Assembly: GCA_013041925.1 (NCBI GenBank)
Contig: JABDRB010000013.1
Location: 124,001 to 188,000, forward strand
DNA from: Akkermansiaceae bacterium
GTDB lineage: Bacteria > Verrucomicrobiota > Verrucomicrobiia > Verrucomicrobiales > Akkermansiaceae
Length of the DNA: 64,000 nucleotides
Direction: 5' to 3'
Shown here: piece after piece, positions 53,404 to 61,223 of the stretch
Numbering within the stretch: position 1 is the first letter of the stretch
Layout: every line of letters begins with the position of its first letter
Made by a program: the position numbers and the translations under genes
Notes under the pieces: generated by a model
Seen by the model: the letters and a program-made list of their open reading frames with translations, nothing else
Told to the model about the DNA's origin: nothing
The model's database searches: none

Positions 53404-55608
53404 TTAGAACTTCACCTCAAACCCCGTATAGAGATGGCGACCTCGGGCATTCCGGGGGCCATGAGGGACGCGACTGGATATATACACCTCGTCGAAGAGG
53501 TTGTTGATCCCAGCAATTACCGTCCAGTTGTCATTGATCTGGTAGTAGCCTGAGAGGTCGACCAAGACAAACGAGTCCAGTTTTCCTTGCCGCGAACTGG
53601 TGACCGGTGCACTGAAGTTATTGCCGGTGCCATACTGGCTGCTGGTGAAGCTCGCATCGAGATTCACCCCCCACTGGTCCGTGGCCAATCCCACACCAGC
53701 GGCAAGTTTCCACTCGGGCACGTAGGGGAGTTCGTTTCCAGCGACAGCACCGTCCCAAATACCGTCCTCTCCACCACTGGCAATGGCGGTCTTAAATTCA
53801 GACTGCGTCCAGGTTGCGCTCACATACATGGGCAAACTAAAGCTAGGGCAGTCATAGGCCGCGTCGTAGGATGCGAGCAGTTCGATTCCGAGCACTTCCA
53901 CATCCCCTGCATTACGGTCCTCTCCCGTGCCCCCGCCGATACTCTCGCGGGCGATCAGGTCGCTAAAGTCGGTGTAGAATCCAGCCAAATCAATACTGAA
54001 GCCATCTCGATTGTGACGCCAACCCAGTTCATAGGACAGGGTTGTTTCTTCTTCCACATTACTCTTGAGATGAGATCGGGGACCTGGAACGGACACCCCG
54101 CGGTAGACGCCGCCGTAGATCGTATCGGTATCACACAACGCATGGGTGAACCCAACGCCCCCTGCCCAAATTCCGTAAGAACCCGATCCGGAGGTCTTGG
54201 CAAAGGGAACAGGATCTGTGCTCTTCGCCCACTCGTCATACTCGACATCAAGGTGCTCGTAGCGAACACCTGGGCGGATGGTTGTTTTTCCTATCTTAAT
54301 CGCGTCTTCAATAAACAAGGCAAGCGCATCTGTTTGTTGGCGACGGTTGCCATCATCTCCCGGAACACCATGCGGAGTCGAGAAGGAAAAATCGCCCGCC
54401 CCGTCACTGACATAATCATCACTCCACTGGAAACGCCTCACGCGATCAGTATGGTAACGCACACCACTCACAACGCTGTGATGCACAGCACCCGCATCAA
54501 AATCATACTGACCCGCAAGCTGAAGCCCGTAGCTGTAATAATCTCGGCTGTTCGCCTTCACGTTGGCCACACTCCCGAAAGTCATCCCCCTCAGGGCCAT
54601 CACCTTCGCTGGATCAAGCAATGCCGTGTCCAGGCTACCGCCATCGATCTTATTCAACTTATACCAGTTCCGGTTATATCGATTGTAGTAGGCGGTGGCC
54701 TCGATTTTCAAATCATCCGTCGGCTCAACCGTATACTTGAGGTAGGTGCGATAGTGAAACGCATCCATGTTGTCAAATTGCGCCGCAGAATAAAGATCAT
54801 GCGAACCACTCGAAGCATCAGCCTCGGTTAATCCTAAATAGGATTCCTTCGCATCAAAATCAGACGAGCCAAATTTCAATTCAAATCGCTGCTTCATCGC
54901 CGAGTCGGGTTCCCAAAACATCTTCACCATCGGCTCAATCCGTTCAAACCCCGTGTCCAGCGCATCACGCCCTTGCACCGACCGGAATCCATCACTGCGA
55001 TGGTAGTGCATCTCGAGTAAATAACCGACCAGGCCATGGGATGTCTGCACTGTGTCACCATAGTAACTGTGGCCAAACAAGGTGTTGTCACTGCCATAAG
55101 TAACTTTAGCATAGAATGCTTGCTCTTCGGGAATCTCGGTGGACAGATAATTAATTACACCTCCCGTCGTGTGCGGACCATACTTGATCTGGCTCGACCC
55201 CTTGAGCACTTCAAGCCCTGACATACGACCCGCCGAGGGCGAATAGTAGGCCGAGGGCGCAGAGTAGGCCGCCGGCGCCATCAGAACACCATCCTCCATG
55301 ATCGTCAGCTTGGCCGACCGACCGCCATCGACGCCACGAATCGAAATATTGGGGAAGTTTCCGTAGCCATTTTCCTCACGGACGTAAACACCCGGCACCT
55401 TGGCAAGGATACGGTTGATATTAGTATTACTGTGGTTGCGGATGTCCTCGGTGTCGAGGTAGGCGGCCGACCCCACAAGGTCGAGCGCACGGTCTTTGCC
55501 TCCCACCACCGTCAGAGGCGAAAGTTCACCATCATCCGTATTCGCAACAGACAGATCCGAAAGGATCAATACCGCCACGGCCAACTTCACCGTATTCTCA
55601 ATGTTCAT
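53404..55608 (-). CDS. TonB-dependent outer-membrane receptor, FecA-like
   Basis: This 734-residue (from ATG 55608) outer-membrane barrel has a signal sequence and a plug domain. IRNHSNTNINRILAKVPGVYV, ISIRGVDGGRSAKLTIMEDG and VLMAPAAYSAPSAYYSPSAGR strongly recall FecA-type plugs, as does LEVLKGSSQIKYGPHTTGGV. The C-terminus ends in a phenylalanine (TGFEVKF), as expected for barrel assembly. A TonB box is probable near LSPLTVVGG. A Fur-type palindrome lies just upstream. The receptor is the first gene of the TonB system run. An iron chelate (citrate or a siderophore) is the likely ligand. Confidence 0.88.
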   Translation of the reverse strand: MNIENTVKLAVAVLILSDLSVANTDDGELSPLTVVGGKDRALDLVGSAAYLDTEDIRNHSNTNINRILAKVPGVYVREENGYGNFPNISIRGVDGGRSAKLTIMEDGVLMAPAAYSAPSAYYSPSAGRMSGLEVLKGSSQIKYGPHTTGGVINYLSTEIPEEQAFYAKVTYGSDNTLFGHSYYGDTVQTSHGLVGYLLEMHYHRSDGFRSVQGRDALDTGFERIEPMVKMFWEPDSAMKQRFELKFGSSDFDAKESYLGLTEADASSGSHDLYSAAQFDNMDAFHYRTYLKYTVEPTDDLKIEATAYYNRYNRNWYKLNKIDGGSLDTALLDPAKVMALRGMTFGSVANVKANSRDYYSYGLQLAGQYDFDAGAVHHSVVSGVRYHTDRVRRFQWSDDYVSDGAGDFSFSTPHGVPGDDGNRRQQTDALALFIEDAIKIGKTTIRPGVRYEHLDVEYDEWAKSTDPVPFAKTSGSGSYGIWAGGVGFTHALCDTDTIYGGVYRGVSVPGPRSHLKSNVEEETTLSYELGWRHNRDGFSIDLAGFYTDFSDLIARESIGGGTGEDRNAGDVEVLGIELLASYDAAYDCPSFSLPMYVSATWTQSEFKTAIASGGEDGIWDGAVAGNELPYVPEWKLAAGVGLATDQWGVNLDASFTSSQYGTGNNFSAPVTSSRQGKLDSFVLVDLSGYYQINDNWTVIAGINNLFDEVYISSRVPHGPRNARGRHLYTGFEVKF

Positions 55609-55676
55609 ATCTATTCTACCTAGTTCATTTCTCGTCAACCACGCGAGGACGAACGGCTAACGGCATCTTTGTTATT

Positions 55677-55695
55677 GCGAATGATTCTCATTAGC
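55677..55695 (-). promoter_or_regulatory. Fur-box-like operator upstream of the receptor
   Basis: Read on the minus strand this 19-base site is GCTAATGAGAATCATTCGC, 15 of 19 identical to the Fur consensus GATAATGATAATCATTATC and an imperfect palindrome. It lies 69 bases before the receptor start, where Fur would repress the receptor and probably the whole TonB run in iron-replete cells. It may also affect the divergent lepB gene at 55768. Confidence 0.7.
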
Positions 55696-55767
55696 AAGTT
55701 TAATCCAGAGGAAATCTTATTTTTTTCCCTTGCTGGATAGTGAAGGCTGCCCCCTAGTCGTGCCGAC

Positions 55768-57039
55768 ATGTTTGCACCCAAGTGGAAAAAAGAAGCGAAG
55801 CTACTGGATAAAGCGGCCAAGAAGTTCCTGAACTACAAACGTGATTTGCTGGATGCTCGGCAAATTGCGGAAATTGATTCCCGTCGTCACGACGTCAACA
55901 AGGCCAGGAAGGCAGGTAATCAGGAACAATGTAATGAGGCCTCCAAGCAACTTCAAGCCACCTGTGAGGGTGCCCTACCCCGACAGCCTAGCCAAGGGTG
56001 GGTCGAAGAAAACTTGGAAGTGCTCTTTGTTGCAATCGTCATCGCGCTCGGGCTCCGCGCCTACGTGGTGCAGCCATTCCGCATCCCCACGGGATCGATG
56101 CAGCCGACGCTGAATGGCATCGTCGCCACCTCAGTGGAATCGGCGGACGAGTTCCCCTCGTTTGTCGTGCGCCAGCTGCAACAGGCGAGCCATGGCCGGA
56201 GCTATGTGAATTTGGTGCTGAAAGAAAACAAACGACTTCGGCAGAAAAACCCTATCATCGAATCTCAATTTCTCCACTTTTTCACGCGCACCTATATCCA
56301 CTTTGCTGATGGCAGCAAGATGACATTCCCGGGCCCCAAGGCCGCCTTAATGAACCGTAACGGCATGGGATTTGGTCGAATCTGTGGTTACCCTACCCGA
56401 GATATGAGTCAGGCAGAACAACAGCAATATCGCATCGACATGCAAAGCACCCCGCCGTCGGACATGTCCTTCGAAGGATCAGGCAAGCGACAAACCGCCA
56501 TGATCAGGCCAGAATTAGCCGCAGATACGGTCATTGCCCGTGGTTACATCGATACCGGAGACCTCATTCTCGTGGATAAAATGTCCTATCATTTCCGTCG
56601 ACCAAGCCGTGGCGAGGTTTTTGTTTTTGACACCCGTGACATCAAAAAAATCCACAGTTCAGCGGCCAGCAACGGCAGCGCAGCCGGCTCCCACTACATC
56701 AAACGACTTGCTGGCGTCCCCGGAGATAAACTCCAGATCCACGGGCTCGATCTTCACATCAATGGCGCCAAAGCCAAGGAGCCCGGAATCGCCAAAGTCA
56801 TGAGCCTCAAAAATGGCCACCATGGATACGAACCCACCTACCGGCTGGCAGGTGGCCAGACATTCAAAGCGAGGGAATCCAGCATCCCGGGCATGAACGA
56901 GTATATCGCGCTCGGCGACAACAGCTTCAACTCATCCGACTCCCGTTTCTGGGGAACCGTCAAGGAGTTCAACGTCATTGGCCCCGCCGCCTTCACCCTC
57001 TGGCCCTTTAGCAGCGGCCACTGGGGTGTCATTAAATAG
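55768..57039 (+). CDS. lepB: signal peptidase I
   Basis: This 423-residue inner-membrane protease removes signal peptides from exported proteins. A charged cytosolic leader of about 80 residues precedes a membrane segment (LEVLFVAIVIALGLRAYVV). The catalytic serine lies in IPTGSMQPTL (Ser110), and the general-base lysine in HYIKRLAGVPGDKL. Box E reads ALGDNSFNSSDSRFWG. Between Ser and Lys there is a large insertion (about residues 120-270), bigger than in E. coli LepB. The gene is followed 20 bases later by the squalene/phytoene synthase gene. Many neighbouring genes encode secreted proteins, its potential substrates. Confidence 0.95.
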   Translation: MFAPKWKKEAKLLDKAAKKFLNYKRDLLDARQIAEIDSRRHDVNKARKAGNQEQCNEASKQLQATCEGALPRQPSQGWVEENLEVLFVAIVIALGLRAYVVQPFRIPTGSMQPTLNGIVATSVESADEFPSFVVRQLQQASHGRSYVNLVLKENKRLRQKNPIIESQFLHFFTRTYIHFADGSKMTFPGPKAALMNRNGMGFGRICGYPTRDMSQAEQQQYRIDMQSTPPSDMSFEGSGKRQTAMIRPELAADTVIARGYIDTGDLILVDKMSYHFRRPSRGEVFVFDTRDIKKIHSSAASNGSAAGSHYIKRLAGVPGDKLQIHGLDLHINGAKAKEPGIAKVMSLKNGHHGYEPTYRLAGGQTFKARESSIPGMNEYIALGDNSFNSSDSRFWGTVKEFNVIGPAAFTLWPFSSGHWGVIK

Positions 57040-57059
57040 TGTATGCCCACCACTTCACC

Positions 57060-57884
57060 ATGTCCTCCTCCCAAGAAATCACCCGCAAGGCGAAATCCAA
57101 CCTCGCCTTCGCCCTCTCCTGTCTCCCCAAGGAGCGCAAGCGGGACATGGTTACCTTTTACGCCTTCTGCCGCGTCATTGACGACCTCGCCGACGACCTC
57201 GACATCCCATTAGAAAAACGGCAACAAGGGCTCAACGCGTGGAGCCATGGTATCAACCACGGGTTCGATCAACCCGATGAACTCCAGGCCGAAGTCATGG
57301 AGCTCATCGATCGATACTCAATTTCCAAGCAGCCCTTCCTCGATCTCATCTCCGGTTGCGAATCAGACCTCCAACCGCAACGGTTCAACACCTGGGAGGA
57401 TTTAAAAAATTACACCTACCGTGTCGCCAGCTGCGTGGGTGTCATCTCCACCCGCATCTTTGGCTGCACACACCCGGACTCAGAAAAATATGCGGTTGCC
57501 CTCGGTCATGCACTGCAGTTGACCAACATCCTGCGGGACGTCGATGAAGATCTCCGCAACGGTGGACGCATCTACCTCCCCATCGATGATTTCACCCGCT
57601 TCCAATACAGCGAACACGACCTTACTCAGAGGATCCACGATGAACGATTCACCGCGATGATGACCTGGCAGGCCGACCGTGCCGAAACACTCTACCAAGA
57701 GGCCCTCGACCACCTCCAAGCCGAGGACGCCAAGGCGCTGAAAGCCGCCGAGGCGATGCGCAAAATCTATCACTCCTTGTTAACCAAAATGCGGAATGAC
57801 CACTTCCATGTTTTCACTCAACGCTACTCCCTCTCGAAGGCCAAAAAAGCGGCCATTCTTCTCGCCACGCTCGCATCACGCTAA
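57060..57884 (+). CDS. squalene/phytoene synthase family protein
   Basis: This 274-residue trans-isoprenyl diphosphate synthase joins two prenyl diphosphates head-to-head. The first aspartate-rich motif is FCRVIDDLADDLD and the second LRDVDEDLRNGGRIYLP, both intact, with the basic YTYRVASCVGVI segment between. The ATG at 57060 gives a normal N-terminus (MSSSQEITRKAK); a GTG at 57039 is also possible. It resembles HpnD-type presqualene diphosphate synthases in length, but phytoene synthase cannot be told apart without alignment. No other carotenoid or hopanoid gene is in the window. Confidence 0.88.
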   Translation: MSSSQEITRKAKSNLAFALSCLPKERKRDMVTFYAFCRVIDDLADDLDIPLEKRQQGLNAWSHGINHGFDQPDELQAEVMELIDRYSISKQPFLDLISGCESDLQPQRFNTWEDLKNYTYRVASCVGVISTRIFGCTHPDSEKYAVALGHALQLTNILRDVDEDLRNGGRIYLPIDDFTRFQYSEHDLTQRIHDERFTAMMTWQADRAETLYQEALDHLQAEDAKALKAAEAMRKIYHSLLTKMRNDHFHVFTQRYSLSKAKKAAILLATLASR

Positions 57885-57972
57885 CCTCACCCCACTATCG
57901 CCTCGCGGAGGAAAATCATTTCTTGATCGCCAGAAAAGGCTCGCCTCCTATAATCAGCCGACATCAACCACC

Positions 57973-58284
57973 ATGAAAGCCCAACACATCACCCTCCTGA
58001 CCATCGCCGCTGCGGCCTTTGTTTCTTGTGCCCCCTCACCGATGGATGGCTCACAAGCAGAAGTCCCCGCACCCCAGATCGATGGATACCACAAAATCCC
58101 CATGGGAAAACGCACTCCAGACGGCAAGGCCAACAGGGTGATCAGCCCCTACCGCCCCTACAACATCATTGATGTCACTGGCTACCGCAGCGGTGATATC
58201 GTAGGGGATCCATCCACAGCTCAAGTAGATCTAGCTACGAACAAGCTCATTTTAAATACATCCAAGTTTCTGCGCATCCCATAA
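57973..58284 (+). CDS. small predicted lipoprotein
   Basis: This 103-residue protein begins with a lipoprotein signal peptide (ITLLTIAAAAFVSCAP), with the acylated cysteine after AFVS at residue 19. The mature part has a proline/glycine-rich segment with PYRPYNIIDVTGYRSGDIVGDPS, which suggests a compact beta domain. No family is recognised. It ends just before a terminator and could be the last gene after the squalene synthase or a lone gene. Confidence 0.7.
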   Translation: MKAQHITLLTIAAAAFVSCAPSPMDGSQAEVPAPQIDGYHKIPMGKRTPDGKANRVISPYRPYNIIDVTGYRSGDIVGDPSTAQVDLATNKLILNTSKFLRIP

Positions 58285-58314
58285 ATCCATACCCACCAAG
58301 CAGACGATCGCTTG

Positions 58315-58353
58315 CCCCCCTGCACAAACCCAACGCAGTGGGGGATTTTTTTT
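58315..58353 (+). terminator. intrinsic terminator between lipoprotein and efflux operon
   Basis: CCCCC-TGC pairs with GCA-GTGGGGG around an 11-base loop, with one bulged T, followed by eight T. It separates the lipoprotein gene from the RND efflux genes. Confidence 0.75.
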
Positions 58354-58416
58354 ACACAGCCCCTCGGTTGACCACCGCTCTTGAAATCAACGCCAGCCCC
58401 GCTGTCTCTCCTCCCG

Positions 58417-59862
58417 ATGATCAAACCTCAACGATGCTGGATTCACCGATTACGCCCCCCCACCGCATTCTTGGGGACGCTCGGATTGATCACCTGTTTC
58501 ACCCTTTATTTAACCTCTTGCCAACCAAGCGGAGCACGATCCACCCCCCTAAAAATCGATATCCCAAACGCGTGGAAAGCATCGACCAACAGCGCATCAA
58601 CTCGCATCAGCACCGGCTGGGTAAAAGATTTTAACGACCCCCGACTCAGCCAATTGGTCGATGAGGCCAACAACAATAACCCCGACCTGCTCGCCACCTC
58701 AGAACGGTTAAAGGCAGCGCGCACCGGAGTCGTGCGTGCACGCGCCAACAGAATCCCCTCCGTAAGCAGCTCCACCTCAGGTAGCCGTAGCCGAACCAAC
58801 CGTGATGCCGCCGGCAGCTCTCGTAGCTACACAACCAACCAGAATATCAACATCGGCGCCAGCTGGGAAATCGACCTCTGGGGGCGACTCCGCCACCTGC
58901 AATCTGCAGCACGGGCCGACTACGATGCCACCATCGCCGACCTCCGTGCCACCCGACTCTCACTAGCCGCCAACACCGCCAGCTTATGGTATCAACTCAT
59001 CAGCGCGGAAAACCAGGTTAAACTCGCCGAGAACACGCTCGCCAGCTACCGCAAGGTGGAAAAAATCATCAGCCGCAACTACAAGGCTGGCACGGCACGC
59101 GCACTCGCACTCCAGCTGTCGCGCAACAACGTTTATAGTGCCGAGCGCATCCTCCGGTCCCGCCTACGCAGACGGGATGACTCGCGGCGAAACCTCGAGA
59201 TTATTCTTGGTCGCTACCCGAGCGGAGCGATCACCTCCCCCACGTCATTACCCGGCATCCGGCAATCAGTGCCTTCCGGTATGCCCGCAGACCTCATCAA
59301 CCGCAGACCCGATCTGGTGATCGCTCGGAAACGCCTCGAAGCCACCTTCCACCGTGCCCATGCCACCCAGAAAAACCTGCTACCGTCACTCCAGCTCACC
59401 GGAAGCACCGGCATCCGGTCGTCCGACCTCGGCAACCTGCTCGACCCCGGCTTTCTCGCCTCATCCATCGCCTCATCCATCAGTCAATCGCTTTTCGACG
59501 GTGGATCCCGGCGCGAAGACGCCCGCGCCGCGGTCGCCCGCAACCAAGCCGAGATCCACGATTTCTCCACCGCCGCCCTCAAAGCCTTCCGCGAGGTCGA
59601 ATCCGCCCTGGCCTCGGAAAATTGGCTCAAACAACAGGAACACTACCTGCAAAAAGAGCTCGAACAAGCCGCCCTGGCCGAAAGACAAGCCGAACGCGAT
59701 TACGCCGAGGGGATCGAAGGCGTCGACATCCTCGACCTGCTCGAAACCCAACGCCGGGCGTCCAACGCGCGTAGTTCTCTCATTGACCTGCAAAATCAAC
59801 GCATTCAGAACCGTATTAACCTGCACCTCGCCCTCGGTGGGGATTTTGCAACTTCTCCCTGA
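58417..59862 (+). CDS. outer-membrane efflux lipoprotein (NodT/OprM family)
   Basis: This 481-residue OMF-channel protein, from the ATG at 58417, has a lipobox ending at Cys35 (LYLTSC). It shows the duplicated helical arrangement of TolC-type factors: WVKDFNDPRLSQLVDEA, NINIGASWEIDLWGRL, a central VPSGMPADLINRRPDLVIA and SISQSLFDGGSRREDARAAV. It is the first gene of a rightward run with the membrane-fusion protein and the RND pump, separated by 62 and 45 bases, so the tripartite pump is built from one transcript. A frame starting at a TTG at 58381 is less likely. Confidence 0.9.
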   Translation: MIKPQRCWIHRLRPPTAFLGTLGLITCFTLYLTSCQPSGARSTPLKIDIPNAWKASTNSASTRISTGWVKDFNDPRLSQLVDEANNNNPDLLATSERLKAARTGVVRARANRIPSVSSSTSGSRSRTNRDAAGSSRSYTTNQNINIGASWEIDLWGRLRHLQSAARADYDATIADLRATRLSLAANTASLWYQLISAENQVKLAENTLASYRKVEKIISRNYKAGTARALALQLSRNNVYSAERILRSRLRRRDDSRRNLEIILGRYPSGAITSPTSLPGIRQSVPSGMPADLINRRPDLVIARKRLEATFHRAHATQKNLLPSLQLTGSTGIRSSDLGNLLDPGFLASSIASSISQSLFDGGSRREDARAAVARNQAEIHDFSTAALKAFREVESALASENWLKQQEHYLQKELEQAALAERQAERDYAEGIEGVDILDLLETQRRASNARSSLIDLQNQRIQNRINLHLALGGDFATSP

Positions 59863-59924
59863 ATCGACTGTTGCTTCAACCTCACCTGCTGGCCCGCTCA
59901 CATCATCCCTCATTTCCCCCTAAG

Positions 59925-61178
59925 ATGCGTATCCTTCTCCATATCATGATCGCCCTCGCCATCCTCGGCCTGGGAATAGGCGGCTACTACACCATGAAGG
60001 ACCCCGAAAAACTGAAAAAAATGGGTTTCAAGGTCGACAAAAAGAAAGCCCCCGGCACCCGTCCGAAACGCAAACCCGAACCACCGATGATCCGCACCCG
60101 CGTCGTCGAACTCACCCAAAAGGACCACACCATCCTACTCAAAAGCCAGGGTGAGATCCGCACCCACAACGCAACCTCACTCACCCCCCAGATCAGTGGA
60201 CGCGTGGTCCAATACTCCGAGAATTTTGAGGATGGTGCCTACTTCAACAAAGGCGATGTCTTGCTGGAACTGGAAACCGCCGACTACCTCACCGACGTCG
60301 AGTCGGCCAAGGCTCAGCTGGCACGCGCCGAAGCATCCTTCGCCCAAGAAGAAGCCAGAGCAAAACAAGCGCTCCTCAACTGGAAGGACGCCGGATTCGA
60401 TGAAGACCCCAGCGACTTGGTCCTGCGCAAACCCCAACTCAGGCAAGCCGAAGCGAACGTTAGCTCCGCCAAGTCATCCCTGGCGCGGGCTCAACGTAAT
60501 CTCGCCCGCACCCGTGTCCGCGCACCCTACGACGGCCGAGTCAAAAAACGTAACGTCGGACTCGGCCAACAGGTCGGTGCCAGCACCTCACTCGGGGAAA
60601 TATTTTCCACCGACTTCGCCGAAGTCAGACTACCGCTGACAACACGTGACCTCACCTACTACAGCCCACCTAACAAACCCGAACCCGCCACGGAGAAAAA
60701 CAACGTCACCTTTACCTCCTTCCTCTCCGTCGCAGAGGACAAAGGGTCCACCCAATGGGCCGGAACCATCCTCCGAGCCGAAGGTGAACTCGACAAGAAT
60801 TCGCGCCAACTCTTTGTCATCGCGCGTATCGACGACCCCTTTGGCCTCAAATCCGACAAACCCGCGCTCTTCATCGGCCAACCTGTCCGCGCCATCATAC
60901 CGGCTAAAACACTCCAACAAGTCTACACGATCCCGCGTAAACACCTCAGCGAACTCAATGAAATCCTCGTCGTTCGCGAGGGACGCCTCAAGCGCGTCAC
61001 ATTCACCCCCGACTGGTCAAATTCCACATCCATGATTACCCGCGATGGTATCGAACCAGGTGATCTGTTATGCACCACTCGCCTCCCCTACGCACCCGAG
61101 GGAGCACCCGTAGAAATCATCCCCGAGGAGGAGGAACCCCTCTCCTCCCATCAAGTTCATCCGAGCGACTCCCGATAA
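59925..61178 (+). CDS. RND efflux periplasmic adaptor (membrane-fusion protein)
   Basis: This protein of about 417 residues starts at ATG 59925 (MRILLHIMIALAILGLGIGG), giving a single N-terminal membrane anchor. The beta-barrel and lipoyl parts are visible as TLLKSQGEIRTHN, PQISGRVVQYSENFEDGAYF and the matching lipoyl strand ARTRVRAPYDGRVKKRNVGLGQQV. A long alpha-hairpin (ADYLTDVESAKAQLARAEAS) lies between them. The cytosolic side is short. It links the RND pump and the outer-membrane channel. The substrate is not predictable. Confidence 0.9.
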   Translation: MRILLHIMIALAILGLGIGGYYTMKDPEKLKKMGFKVDKKKAPGTRPKRKPEPPMIRTRVVELTQKDHTILLKSQGEIRTHNATSLTPQISGRVVQYSENFEDGAYFNKGDVLLELETADYLTDVESAKAQLARAEASFAQEEARAKQALLNWKDAGFDEDPSDLVLRKPQLRQAEANVSSAKSSLARAQRNLARTRVRAPYDGRVKKRNVGLGQQVGASTSLGEIFSTDFAEVRLPLTTRDLTYYSPPNKPEPATEKNNVTFTSFLSVAEDKGSTQWAGTILRAEGELDKNSRQLFVIARIDDPFGLKSDKPALFIGQPVRAIIPAKTLQQVYTIPRKHLSELNEILVVREGRLKRVTFTPDWSNSTSMITRDGIEPGDLLCTTRLPYAPEGAPVEIIPEEEEPLSSHQVHPSDSR

Positions 61179-61223
61179 TCGCCGGCCGCCCCCCCTCCAG
61201 CCCTCTCCACCCTTTCTGATCAA

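Noticed and set aside
53587-54831. 414-codon open frame opposite the TonB-dependent receptor
   Set aside because: It is antisense to a receptor with clear plug and barrel motifs, and its translation has no recognisable domain.
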